From assembly GCF_041320595.1 (NCBI RefSeq), contig NZ_CP166625.1:1933501-1997500 (forward strand): a stretch of 64,000 nt of DNA, in the 5' to 3' direction. Origin of the DNA: Pleomorphomonas sp. PLEO (GTDB lineage Bacteria; Pseudomonadota; Alphaproteobacteria; Rhizobiales; Pleomorphomonadaceae). Both the position numbers and the translations under genes were made by a program. Shown piece after piece: positions 56,134-64,000 of this stretch. How positions within the stretch are numbered: the first letter of the stretch is position 1; each line of letters begins with the position of its first letter. A model generated the notes under the pieces. The model was not told the DNA's origin. It saw only the letters and a program-made list of their open reading frames with translations, and did no database searches.

Positions 56134-56463
56134 ATGCGGGAAAACTCACCGGCAATTTCCGACAAGCCCATCATCCGGATGGACAGGTTCATATTGCCGC
56201 ACGCTGTTTACAGCGAGTTCGCAGACCAACTCAGGCAAGTCCACGCCTCGCTGCGACAGCAACCCGGCTTCGTCAGCGATCTTCTGCTGGAACAACCCGC
56301 CAGCGCCGACAGCATTCATATCATCAGCGTGGTCAGGTGGGAAAACACCGAGGCCGCCGAGGCGGCGAAAGACAAGCTGTGTCTGGATATCGATCGAGAC
56401 CATGTCATCGATCGGCTCAAGATCATCTCCGACATCGGATTGTTCTCGCCCATCGAGCACTAG
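56134..56463 (+). CDS. Antibiotic biosynthesis monooxygenase-like protein
   Basis: A 109-residue dimeric alpha-beta barrel protein (DRFILPHAVYSEFADQLRQV, HASLRQQPGFVSDLLLEQPA, HIISVVRWENTEAAEAAKDK). An ATG at 56179 would remove a 15-residue extension. The substrate is unknown; such small monooxygenase-fold proteins often handle quinones or haem. Confidence 0.75.
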   Translation: MRENSPAISDKPIIRMDRFILPHAVYSEFADQLRQVHASLRQQPGFVSDLLLEQPASADSIHIISVVRWENTEAAEAAKDKLCLDIDRDHVIDRLKIISDIGLFSPIEH

Positions 56464-56589
56464 AGAATTCTGGTGAAAGCATGGACGTCGGAACAACTAT
56501 CGGCGTGCTCCGCTGCCTGACTCATTTGCTCCTGACAGAAACCGTCCCACCTGCATGTTGGAACTAGTCCAATATGAGGGGAGGGTTTC

Positions 56590-57000
56590 ATGAAGATCAC
56601 TGTGGAGACGACCGTTGCCGCGCCGATCGTCGAGGTCTGGCGCGCCTATGTGACGCCCGAGGACATCAAGGCGTGGAATGCCGCGTCCGACGACTGGCAC
56701 ACCACGGCGGCCAGCGTCGATCTCCGTGAGGGCGGGGCGTTTTCCTCGCGCATGGAGGCGAAAGACGGCAGCATGGGTTTCGATTTTGCCGGCACCTACA
56801 CCAGGATCGTGCCGCATGAGCGCATCGAATACGACTTCGGCGACCGGACGGCGCAGGTGTCGTTCACCCCACGGCCCGACAGCGTCACGGTGCGGGTGAC
56901 CTTCGATGCCGAAGATACCCACTCCGAGGAGCAGCAGCGCGCCGGCTGGCAGGCGATCCTCGACAATTTCGCCCGGCATGTGGAAGGAAAGCGGCCATGA
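56590..57000 (+). CDS. SRPBCC (AHSA1-like) protein
   Basis: A 136-residue START-like protein with GGGGAGGG upstream. Typical elements are VETTVAAPIVEVWRAYVTPE, DDWHTTAASVDLREGGAFSS and a C-terminal GWQAILDNFARHVEG. The fold binds hydrophobic ligands in a deep cavity. It overlaps the following LysE gene by four bases (ATGA), so they form an operon. Confidence 0.88.
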   Translation: MKITVETTVAAPIVEVWRAYVTPEDIKAWNAASDDWHTTAASVDLREGGAFSSRMEAKDGSMGFDFAGTYTRIVPHERIEYDFGDRTAQVSFTPRPDSVTVRVTFDAEDTHSEEQQRAGWQAILDNFARHVEGKRP

Positions 57001-57620
57001 GCACGCTCGGCCTGTTCGCGACCATCGCGGTGATCCATCTGCTTGCCGTTGCCAGCCCCGGCCCGACGCTGATGGTGGTGATGAGCCAATCGGTCGCCGG
57101 TAGTAGGCGCTCGGGCTTCCTGGTGGTGGCCGGCGTGGTGATGGCAACGCTGGTCTGGTCGTCCGTGACGGCGGCCGGCCTTGGCGGCGTCATCGCCCAT
57201 GTCAGCTGGCTGTATTTCGGGCTGAAGCTGGTCGGCGCGGTGTACCTCACCTGGCTTGCCTGGGGGCTCTTGAAGGGCGTTCTCCAGCGCAAGGCGGTGG
57301 GGCTCGATGCCTCGTGGCCGGTACTCGCAGGGGGAAGGGCGCTGCGCGCCGGCTTCCTCACCACCATCTCCAACCCCAAGGTGGCCGCCTATTACGCCAG
57401 CCTGTTCGGCGTGGTGATCCCGGCCAGCGCGCCGTCGGCGGTGTTCGCCGGTGCGATCCTGACGGCGGTGCTGGTGTCGGTCGCCTGGTGGAGCGCGGTG
57501 GTGCTGCTGTTCGCCCTGCCGGCGGTGCAGCGGGCCTATGCGCGGGCGCGACGGTGGATGGACGCGGTGATGGGCGCACTGCTGCTGGCGCTGGCCGGAC
57601 GGCTGCTGTTCAGCCGGTGA
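56997..57620 (+). CDS. LysE/RhtB-family exporter
   Basis: A 207-residue inner-membrane amino-acid or metabolite exporter with six helices. The family signature is AVASPGPTLMVVMSQSVAGS near the N-terminus, and FLTTISNPKVAAYYASLFGV contains the conserved NPK motif. It is translationally coupled to the upstream SRPBCC gene. It ends convergently with a LysR gene, overlapping it by 11 bases. Confidence 0.9.
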   Translation: MSTLGLFATIAVIHLLAVASPGPTLMVVMSQSVAGSRRSGFLVVAGVVMATLVWSSVTAAGLGGVIAHVSWLYFGLKLVGAVYLTWLAWGLLKGVLQRKAVGLDASWPVLAGGRALRAGFLTTISNPKVAAYYASLFGVVIPASAPSAVFAGAILTAVLVSVAWWSAVVLLFALPAVQRAYARARRWMDAVMGALLLALAGRLLFSR

Positions 57621-58515
57621 GCCGCCGGTTGGTGTCTTTCAAAAGCTCGATGAACGCCCGGAGCGGCGCGGGCGTGTGGCGATTGGCCGGGTAGTAGAGC
57701 ATCAGGCCGGGCAGCGGCGGCGACCAGTCGGGCAGGACGATGACCAGTTGTCCCGCATCCAGCGCCTGGCGCGCGATGGGTTCGGGAACATAGGCGATGC
57801 CGAGCCCGTCCTTGGCCGCGTCGACCATCAGGTCGCTGTCGTCGAGCGTCAGCGCGCCCGGCACATCGACGGCCATCTCCGCGCCGGAGCGGATGAATTC
57901 CCAGCGGTAGCGCTTGCCGCTCGGCAGGCGCTGGCGGATGCAGACGTGCCGTTGCAGGTCGTCGGGCGTCAGCGGCGGGCTGTGCGCGCCGAGATAGTCC
58001 GGCGAGGCGACGGCGACGAAGCGGACGGAGCCGCCCACGGGTACGGCGATCATGTCTTGCGGCACCGCTTCGGCCAGCCGGACGCCGGCATCGAACCCCT
58101 CCTGAACGATGTCGACGAGGCGACCCTCGGAGACCAGATCGAGCTCCACCTGCGGATAGCGCCGCAGGAACGGCGGCACGACGTGCGACAGCAGGAAGCG
58201 CGCGGCGCTCTTGTTGGCATTGAGGCGCAACCGGCCGCTCGGTTCGCCGACATCGGCGGCGAGCCCGTCGAGGGCCATGTCGAGATCCTTGAGGACGGGG
58301 CCGATGCGCTCCAGCAGCCGGGCGCCGGCATCGGTCGGCGAGACGCTGCGCGTGGTGCGATGCAGCAGGCGAATGCCCAGCGTCTTTTCCAGCTCGATCA
58401 GGGTGTGGCTGAGGGTGGAGCGCGACAGGCCCAGTTGGTCGGCCGCCTTGCGAAAGCTGCGGTGGTGGGCAATCGCCGCGAAGGCTTCGAGGTCGCTTAA
58501 TGCCGGCTTGGTCAT
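57610..58515 (-). CDS. LysR-family transcriptional regulator
   Basis: A 301-residue LysR protein: winged helix (LEAFAAIAHHRSFRKAADQL, GLSRSTLSHTLIELEKTLGI) and effector domain (GRLRLNANKSAARFLLSHVV). It belongs to the PgrR/DsdC-like subgroup often found beside oxidoreductases. It is divergent from an SDR gene with a 94-base spacer, so that gene is its likely target. Confidence 0.9.
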   Translation of the reverse strand: MTKPALSDLEAFAAIAHHRSFRKAADQLGLSRSTLSHTLIELEKTLGIRLLHRTTRSVSPTDAGARLLERIGPVLKDLDMALDGLAADVGEPSGRLRLNANKSAARFLLSHVVPPFLRRYPQVELDLVSEGRLVDIVQEGFDAGVRLAEAVPQDMIAVPVGGSVRFVAVASPDYLGAHSPPLTPDDLQRHVCIRQRLPSGKRYRWEFIRSGAEMAVDVPGALTLDDSDLMVDAAKDGLGIAYVPEPIARQALDAGQLVIVLPDWSPPLPGLMLYYPANRHTPAPLRAFIELLKDTNRRLTG

Positions 58516-58609
58516 TGGTGTGTTTTCCGCACGTGGTCATGCCAGATTGGATGACTAATAGCACCAATTGGCAGGACTTATGTTGTTCCCATCAGGAAAG
58601 GAACACCTC

Positions 58610-59437
58610 ATGAGCAAGACATGGTTCATCACCGGCGCGTCGTCCGGTCTCGGCCTGGAAATGACCGAGCAGCTGCTGGCGCGCGGCGACAAGGTGGTCG
58701 GAACGGCCCGCCGCCTCGATACCCTCGGCGATCTCAAGCGGCGGTACGGCGATCACCTGACGTTGGCGGCGCTCGATCTGACGGATATCGCCAGCGTTCG
58801 CGCGGCGGTCGACGACGCCTTCGGGCGCCTGGGCCGGATCGACGTTGTCGTCCAGAATGCCGGCTACGGCCTTGTCGGGGCGGGCGAGGAAGTGTCCGAC
58901 GCCGAGATCGACCGGCAGCTGGCGACAAACCTCGTCGGCTCCCTCCAGCTGATCCGCGCCGTGTTGCCGCATCTGCGCCGGCAAGGCGGCGGACGGATCC
59001 TGCAGGTCACTTCGGAGGGTGGGCAGGTCGCCTATCCGAATTTCAGCGTCTATCACGCCAGCAAATGGGGCGTTGAAGGCTTCATCGAAGCCGTTGCCCA
59101 GGAGGTCGCGCCGTTCGGCATCGACTTCATCATCGCCGAGCCCGGCGCGACCGCAACCGGCTTTGGCGCCAACCTCGTTCACGCCAAGCCGATGGCCGTC
59201 TATGACGACACGCCGGCCGGCGAGATCAGGCGGGCCATTACCAGCGGAAGCTTCGTGCTGAAGGGCGATGCCAAGCGCACGGCGGCGGCCATGATCGCGG
59301 CGGCCGACGAGACGGCGCCGCCCTTGCGGCTTGTGCTGGGCAGCACGGCGTACACCTCGATCTCGCAAGCCCTGGCGCGGCGGCTGGCCGCCTTGGAAGC
59401 CCAGCGCGCCGTCGCCTTCTCGGCCGATCGGGACTAG
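58610..59437 (+). CDS. Short-chain dehydrogenase
   Basis: A 275-residue SDR from the ATG at 58610 (AGGAAAGG upstream). Cofactor motif FITGASSGLGLEMTEQLL, NAGYG in place of NNAG, Ser in ILQVTSEGGQ and YxxxK in FSVYHASKWGVEGF; the C-terminus is of the extended SDR/17-beta-HSD-like type. An Arg pair in GTARRLDTL suggests NADPH. It is divergent from the LysR gene. Confidence 0.9.
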   Translation: MSKTWFITGASSGLGLEMTEQLLARGDKVVGTARRLDTLGDLKRRYGDHLTLAALDLTDIASVRAAVDDAFGRLGRIDVVVQNAGYGLVGAGEEVSDAEIDRQLATNLVGSLQLIRAVLPHLRRQGGGRILQVTSEGGQVAYPNFSVYHASKWGVEGFIEAVAQEVAPFGIDFIIAEPGATATGFGANLVHAKPMAVYDDTPAGEIRRAITSGSFVLKGDAKRTAAAMIAAADETAPPLRLVLGSTAYTSISQALARRLAALEAQRAVAFSADRD

Positions 59438-59722
59438 GGAAGACAGGGATCATCCGGCGGTTCGCCACCAGTTCCGGCCCGCCGGGCGGTCACACAAGGC
59501 CGTGCTGGCGGGCCGCTCCCGAGTCTTTTGGGCGAATTGTCTACCTCCGAAAACAGGATTATGAACTGTCCAGCTATCGGGATTTACCCGTAGGGCGCCG
59601 GCCGATCGGACGGAAGCGGATCGGCGCTCCAGGCTGATGCCCCAAGTGACTCACGCGGAGGACGGATCAGGGCAGGAGGACTTTCAGAACGTCGTGGCCA
59701 ACGCTTCTCGAGGAGGAAAAGC

Positions 59723-60703
59723 GTGGACAGGTCAGATGAACTTCACGCACGGCACATCAGGGACACGCTGGCCGCCGACGGGGCGGCCCGCTCGGTCGTG
59801 GCCGCGTCGTGGCACCGCTCGCAGGTGTTGCACAAGCTCGATCCGGCATCGCCGCGCCCGCCCGTCTGGCGGTTGAGCGAGCAGGAGATCACGCTGGCCC
59901 GGCAGCCGCTGGAGCCGTTGATCGCCTGCGCGACCAGCGCCATGGACCGCCTGCACACCGCCGTCGGCGGCGTCGGCTGCTGCGTGCTTTTGGCCGATCG
60001 CAACGGCGTTCCGCTCGAAAGGCGGGGCGCTGCCGGCGACGACGCCACCTTCAGCCAATGGGGCCTGTGGGTCGGCACCCAGTGGAGCGAAGGCAGCCAG
60101 GGCACCAACGGCATCGGCACGGCGATCGCCGAGCAACGCCCGGTGACCATCCACCGCGACCAGCACTTTTTCAGCTGCAACGCGCTCTTGAGCTGCACAT
60201 CCTCGCCGATCCACGACGCCGACGGCCAACTGGCGGCGGTGATCGACGTTTCCTCCTGCCGGGCCGATCTGACCGAAGGCTTTCTGACGCTGATCGCCCA
60301 GTCGGTCATCGACACGGCGCGGCGCATCGAGTGCGATCTGTTTCGCCGCGCCTTCCCGGGGAGACGCATCCTTCTCGCCCCCTCGCCCGAGGGGCGGGCC
60401 GATGCCCTGGTGGCCGTCGACGGAGACGACCTGATCGTCGGCGCCACCCGCGCCGCCCGGCAGTTGCTCGGGCTGAGCGCGGCGGACATCAACGGGCACG
60501 CGCCGATCGGCGACCTGATCGCCCGGGAGCGCGAAGCCGACGACCTCGCCGCCGGCGAGCGCGCGGTGGTGCAGCGGGCCCTCGCCCGGGCGCGTGGCAA
60601 TGTGTCGCACGCCGCCGCGTTTCTCGGTATCAGCCGCGCCACTCTCCATCGCAAGCTGAACAAGCTCCGCCTGACCGGAAATTCTACTGGGGTGGGCATC
60701 TAG
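59723..60703 (+). CDS. AcoR-like GAF/Fis-type regulator without AAA+ domain
   Basis: A 326-residue protein starting at a GTG behind AGGAGG. The N-terminal part (VVAASWHRSQVLHKLDPA) and GAF domain (GVGCCVLLADRNGVPLERRG, GTNGIGTAIAEQRPVTIHRD, FSCNALLSCTSSPIHDADGQ) resemble AcoR/DhaR regulators. The central sigma-54 AAA+ domain is missing; the C-terminus is a Fis-type helix-turn-helix (ARGNVSHAAAFLGISRATLH). It must therefore act without sigma-54. The final residues GNSTGVGI derive from a repeat that has invaded the end of the gene. Confidence 0.85.
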   Translation: MDRSDELHARHIRDTLAADGAARSVVAASWHRSQVLHKLDPASPRPPVWRLSEQEITLARQPLEPLIACATSAMDRLHTAVGGVGCCVLLADRNGVPLERRGAAGDDATFSQWGLWVGTQWSEGSQGTNGIGTAIAEQRPVTIHRDQHFFSCNALLSCTSSPIHDADGQLAAVIDVSSCRADLTEGFLTLIAQSVIDTARRIECDLFRRAFPGRRILLAPSPEGRADALVAVDGDDLIVGATRAARQLLGLSAADINGHAPIGDLIAREREADDLAAGERAVVQRALARARGNVSHAAAFLGISRATLHRKLNKLRLTGNSTGVGI

Positions 60704-60790
60704 CTTAGGCCTTAGGCTCATAAGCTGAGCCTTGAATCACGACAAAAGCGAAACACCAAGCGGATCTATGAGTTTACCGCCTAAGGCAGC
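60676..60790. repeat. Second copy of window repeat family
   Basis: The left part (GGAAATTCTACTGGGGTGGG) matches 38108-38130 and the right part (ACGACAAAAGCGAAACACCA, GGATCTATGAGTTTACCGCC) matches 63854-63898. Between them is the inverted repeat AGGCTCA/TGAGCCT. It begins inside the C-terminus of the preceding regulator gene. The remaining 60791-60944 is an AT-rich promoter region. Confidence 0.75.
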
Positions 60791-60944
60791 CTCTGCGGCA
60801 GAGGCTGGTCACATGTGTCGGTGAGATCCCACTCAAAATTGTAAATATGTCGGACGCAATCCGTATTGACAATTACGGCCGAAAGGCATTCATCACCATA
60901 AGAGTCATGAATACGTATTTTACCGGTTATCGGGAGACTACGTT

Positions 60945-62513
60945 ATGATCAAGACACTCGCATATTCTTGTTCTGTCGTTGCCAGTTGGGCATTGATTAT
61001 CAGCAATGCTTATGGGTGGGATATATTTCACGATTCAACTCGGCAGACCCAGACGGCGATTGACGGAATTGGACAAACGATCATTCCGCCGAGCAACTCT
61101 GATCTAACTTTGGACGCACTTGAGACTGTTCCTACTGGGCCGCCGGTCATTTCGGCGGGTGAAGTGCCGGCGGAAGTTCCAATTGCCCGTAAGGACTCCG
61201 CTGTCATTCAATTCAAGCCTCAGGCAAGTCAAGCTGAAATTCAGAACTATATTTCTAAGTACAATATGACGCTGGTTGAGACATATCCCTCCATTGGCGC
61301 TGTGAGGGTAGAGACTGATCTTGGACAATTCAGCGGTACGCTGCCGAACAACAGCATTTCCACCTCCGATGCCCTGGAGAAATACCTTCATATCACGAAT
61401 GAAATGAAACAGGACCCGTTGGTGCTAAATGCAACCCCCGACTTTGTCCTGAAAGCACAGGAAGACATACCTGAGAATGAGTCCATTGAAATGGCCCAAA
61501 GTGTAATTGGGGCCCAATCTCTGTCCGACGGGAAAACAGTAGACTGGGGGGTGACCAACATAGGGGCAGACCGATACTGGGATTTGGCGGAAACGCAAGA
61601 CGGTACCGTCTTCGGAGTAATGGACACTGGGTTCAGCCGTCATGAAGACCTTTCTTTCGTGGACTTCAATGAAGATGCGGCAAGCGACCATGGCAACCAT
61701 GTTGCGGGGATTGCCTGCGCTCGCCACAATTCCAAGGGTGTCAATGGAGTGCTTCCGAACTGTTTCATTCGGGCGCGCAGCAGTTCGGTAACTCACACCG
61801 GTTCGGGACAGCCACAACTGCAGTTGCTGGTAACATTCGGTCAAGTGCTTGCGGCGCTTCAGGATTTTGTGGGAACGGCGGACGACGTCAAAACCTTTAA
61901 CGTCAGTCTCGGCTATAACTGGATGGCGAGTTTTAAGATCAACCCGGACGCCCCTGAATCCGATGGCTGGCGAGCGCTCGTCGAGTCACAGGGGGTTATC
62001 CTCCTTTCGATGCTCAACGTTGCCAGCCAACGCGACAAGTTTATCTTTAGCGCTGCAGGAAACGATAGTACCGGCCTTCAAACGCCAATTCGCGCAAAAT
62101 ACTCCAGTCCGATGAACTGGGCCGCAATCGTTGCCCGAGAAACGGGGCAGCCGTCCAGTGCGGTGGTGGTCGAAGCCCATGATAGGGATGGGAAGCGCGC
62201 GCCATTCTCGGACGTGGGTGGGGATCTATCCTGTCCAGGCGTAGATATCCTGAGCGTTGTTGCTTTTGATAGCGATAAGAAGCTGTCCCGAACTTCTTAC
62301 GGGCGAATGTCTGGCACCTCAATGGCCGCACCTTATTGCGCCGCCGGCTTTCAGCTGTTTCGCATGATGCGGCCGAAGCTGACGGGTAAGGAAGCCCTCG
62401 AATGTCTGAAGAGAGGTCAAAGGCGCAACGAGGATGGGGTGCCCGAAATGTTCCTCCCTGAGGCGCTGGGAGCTTGTCCGGCTTCCGTCAAACTCTCCAG
62501 CTCGGATGAATGA
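60945..62513 (+). CDS. Secreted subtilisin-like serine protease (S8)
   Basis: A 522-residue protease with a signal peptide (LAYSCSVVASWALIISNAYG) and a ~180-residue prodomain (AVIQFKPQASQAEIQNYISK, an inhibitor-I9-like pattern). The catalytic triad is complete: Asp in FGVMDTGFSRHEDL, His in DHGNHVAGIACARH and Ser in GRMSGTSMAAPYCAA, with the oxyanion Asn in FSAAGNDSTG. GC content is lower than its surroundings. Its stop overlaps the start of an astacin gene (ATGA), so two secreted proteases are produced together, perhaps one activating the other. Confidence 0.92.
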   Translation: MIKTLAYSCSVVASWALIISNAYGWDIFHDSTRQTQTAIDGIGQTIIPPSNSDLTLDALETVPTGPPVISAGEVPAEVPIARKDSAVIQFKPQASQAEIQNYISKYNMTLVETYPSIGAVRVETDLGQFSGTLPNNSISTSDALEKYLHITNEMKQDPLVLNATPDFVLKAQEDIPENESIEMAQSVIGAQSLSDGKTVDWGVTNIGADRYWDLAETQDGTVFGVMDTGFSRHEDLSFVDFNEDAASDHGNHVAGIACARHNSKGVNGVLPNCFIRARSSSVTHTGSGQPQLQLLVTFGQVLAALQDFVGTADDVKTFNVSLGYNWMASFKINPDAPESDGWRALVESQGVILLSMLNVASQRDKFIFSAAGNDSTGLQTPIRAKYSSPMNWAAIVARETGQPSSAVVVEAHDRDGKRAPFSDVGGDLSCPGVDILSVVAFDSDKKLSRTSYGRMSGTSMAAPYCAAGFQLFRMMRPKLTGKEALECLKRGQRRNEDGVPEMFLPEALGACPASVKLSSSDE

Positions 62514-63433
62514 AGATGAAAAACAAGATAGCCACAGCTATGTGCCTATTTGCGAGCTTCAGTTCGCCTGCAATCGCTGCCTGCCCCGAAAGTCCGGCAC
62601 CGGACGTTGTTGCCGCAACTCTCGGCGTTGAACAGGCCGCAGGCAATGCTGATTATGTGCTTGTGGAGGAGGGGGGCGATCTTCAAACCATCTTTTATAC
62701 TGATAGTGGAGGACGTGCCATATTCGAGGGCGATATCGTTCTTGGCAGTGTGGAAGAGCTTAACGCACTTGGGAAGGATGGTCCCATAAGCCTGGGTGAC
62801 AAATCGGAACAAGCCAAGCTGACGCTCGGGCTCGTCGTCAATCGCGTTCTCAACAATAAGGGCGGGCGTTGGAGTTCGGGAGTGATTCCTTACGTGATCA
62901 ATGCCGACACTCCTAACGCCGATACAGTTCGCAAAGCGATGAAGATTTGGCAAGACAAGACTGGTTTGAAATTTGTAAAACGGGATAATTCCAACGCAAT
63001 CACCTTTCCCAATTATGTTGTTTTTCGAAGGGGCACAGATCCGAACGCCTGCTATTCCGAGGCGCTTGGGATGAAGGGTGGGGGACAATATGTAGATTTG
63101 GTTGGTGGGTGTGGACTAGGGCAGATTCTTCATGAAATTGGCCATGTCATTGGTCTTGCCCATGAGCAGAATCGCGCAGATCGCTCCAAATTTGTGAAGG
63201 TGAATTTTGAAAATATCTGGCCGAAATATGCCTATGCATTTCAACAGCACGTTACCCAGCAAACAGAATCGGGTCTCTACGATTTTGACTCCATTATGCA
63301 TTATGAGAAAACAGCATTTTCTTGCAATGGTCTTCCAACAATCGAATCCAAAATGGGAGCAACCTTTGGGCAGCGCGATCATCTAAGCGCCGGTGACATT
63401 AAGACAGTGAAAGCAAGCTATAACCTGCCGTAA
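62510..63433 (+). CDS. Secreted astacin-like metalloprotease (M12A)
   Basis: A 307-residue protease with a signal peptide (TAMCLFASFSSPAIAA) and a ~90-residue propeptide. The astacin zinc signature HEIGHVIGLAHEQNRADR (HExxHxxGxxHExxRxDR) and the Met-turn SIMHYEKTAFS are intact; four further cysteines are present. Translation is coupled to the upstream subtilase. Astacins are less common in bacteria than in animals. The low GC content and flanking IS remnants suggest horizontal acquisition of both genes. Confidence 0.92.
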   Translation: MKMKNKIATAMCLFASFSSPAIAACPESPAPDVVAATLGVEQAAGNADYVLVEEGGDLQTIFYTDSGGRAIFEGDIVLGSVEELNALGKDGPISLGDKSEQAKLTLGLVVNRVLNNKGGRWSSGVIPYVINADTPNADTVRKAMKIWQDKTGLKFVKRDNSNAITFPNYVVFRRGTDPNACYSEALGMKGGGQYVDLVGGCGLGQILHEIGHVIGLAHEQNRADRSKFVKVNFENIWPKYAYAFQQHVTQQTESGLYDFDSIMHYEKTAFSCNGLPTIESKMGATFGQRDHLSAGDIKTVKASYNLP

Positions 63434-63459
63434 ACTTTCTTTCCAGCTGCGGGTGGGAA

Positions 63460-63628
63460 AGTTGCTGGCGGAGCTTTCCAGAAACCAGTCTTTCCACTGC
63501 TTGATCTGGTTGGCGTGCATGTCAAACTCCTGCGCCAGCTCGACCATCGTCTTGCCGCCCTTGATCGCGGCCAGCGCGACTTTTGTCTTGAACGCAGGGC
63601 TGTGATTGCGGCGAGGACGTCGCGTCAT
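63460..63628 (-). pseudogene. IS3-family orfA remnant
   Basis: The first ~56 codons of an IS3-type OrfA (TRRPRRNHSPAFKTKVALAA, KTMVELAQEFDMHANQIKQW) with a complete helix-turn-helix. It then diverges into unrelated sequence directly behind the astacin gene; orfB is absent. Confidence 0.85.
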
Positions 63629-63691
63629 CTTGGCTCCTATCCATTGGAAGCTTGCCGTTTTCTAAAGCCAAAAACCACCTATCCGGCCTAT

Positions 63692-63845
63692 TCAGTTTTC
63701 CCAGGCCACCTCATTCAGCACACGGCGGTGGCCGACCCGGGAAACGCCCCGTGGCTTGTTCGGCAGCAGCAGTGAGATGCTGGACCATTCGTGGTTGGTG
63801 AGTTCCTCGCGGCCACGCGCCACCCAAGGCTCCTTCGTTCGAAAA
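63692..63845 (-). pseudogene. IS5-family transposase N-terminal remnant
   Basis: The reverse-strand translation EELTNHEWSSISLLLPNKPR, then GVSRVGHRRVLNEVAW and a stop resembles the N-terminus of IS5-group transposases (LTDxEWxxIxPLLPxKPRGVPR, DDRRVLNGIxW). The rest is missing, so it is a decayed fragment beside the IS3 remnant. Confidence 0.7.
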
Positions 63846-63847
63846 GT

Positions 63848-63998
63848 TTGAATTACGACAAAAGTGAAATACCAAGCGGATTTATGAGTTTACCGCCTAG
63901 CGCCCTACGCTTCCGGTGCTCACGAACCTTAAGTTCGCTCCGCTCTGGTTCTCGAACGCGTCGCCATCTGCCGCACCCCAGCGAATTTCGGGTCAGGC
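63848..63998. repeat. Third copy of window repeat family, runs to window end
   Basis: 63848-63902 matches 60735-60787 and 63904-63998 matches 38132-38236, ending in CCCCAGCGAATTTCGGGTCA. It combines both halves of the other two copies and so defines the family best. It may continue past the window. Confidence 0.8.
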
Positions 63999-64000
63999 TC

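Overview
The window looks like an accessory region of a high-GC alphaproteobacterial chromosome, probably Hyphomicrobiales (Rhizobiales). This rests on gene content (LysR/SDR/MFS/GST-rich, a transglutaminase-like cysteine peptidase, DUF805, BrnTA, MacAB) and on a TTAA-N7-TTAA CtrA-type box upstream of a chemotaxis receptor. The genus is not determined here. No tRNA, rRNA or CRISPR array was seen.

Layout. (i) 0.2-20.5 kb is a podovirus-type phage head module (BPP-1-like order): HNH-like/winged-helix regulator, small and large terminase, head-tail connector, Bbp19-like protein, probable scaffold, GP7-like major capsid, Bbp16-like cement protein and one further structural protein. No tail, integrase, replication or lysis genes were seen, so it is a prophage remnant or a head-only satellite-like element. 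It is interrupted by three non-phage cargo blocks: 4.7-6.4 kb (lipoprotein, XRE, membrane protein), 11.7-14.5 kb (AraC and two SDR genes) and 17.7-20.4 kb (ATPase plus TOPRIM-like protein and an orphan ParD). (ii) 20.5-30 kb holds a RelE-like toxin/antitoxin pair, a quinone oxidoreductase with divergent LysR, an IS110 element, a GNAT, a Gfo/Idh/MocA oxidoreductase, a chemotaxis receptor and a RES-domain protein. (iii) 30-38 kb is repeat-rich, with an alpha/beta hydrolase, a GST, an IS256 element, a SEC-C protein and an Old Yellow Enzyme with divergent HxlR. (iv) 38-60.7 kb carries many regulator/target pairs (TetR/MFS/LysR, LysR/SDR, TetR/cupin-DoxX), rpiA, a CoA transferase divergent from a citrate-synthase-like gene, BrnTA, a metallo-beta-lactamase-fold protein, macAB, a LysE exporter and an AcoR-like regulator. 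(v) 60.9-63.4 kb encodes a coupled secreted subtilase and astacin, followed by IS3 and IS5 remnants.

Two themes tie the window together. First, at least 35 copies of a REP-like palindrome (8-bp arms TCCTCTGC/GCAGAGGA around a 4-nt loop) occur mostly as oppositely oriented pairs, including an alternating 11-copy tandem array between the two terminase genes. The IS110 element sits inside one copy, and its upstream non-coding region can be read as a bridge RNA: two internal loops carry guides that match, respectively, the REP-like target and the element's own end junction. Second, several inserted blocks lie between a complete gene and a diverged copy of that gene's 3' end (terL, a phage structural gene, an SDR, a metallo-beta-lactamase-fold gene, an Old Yellow Enzyme). 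This recurrent scar suggests a common recombination route of gene acquisition.
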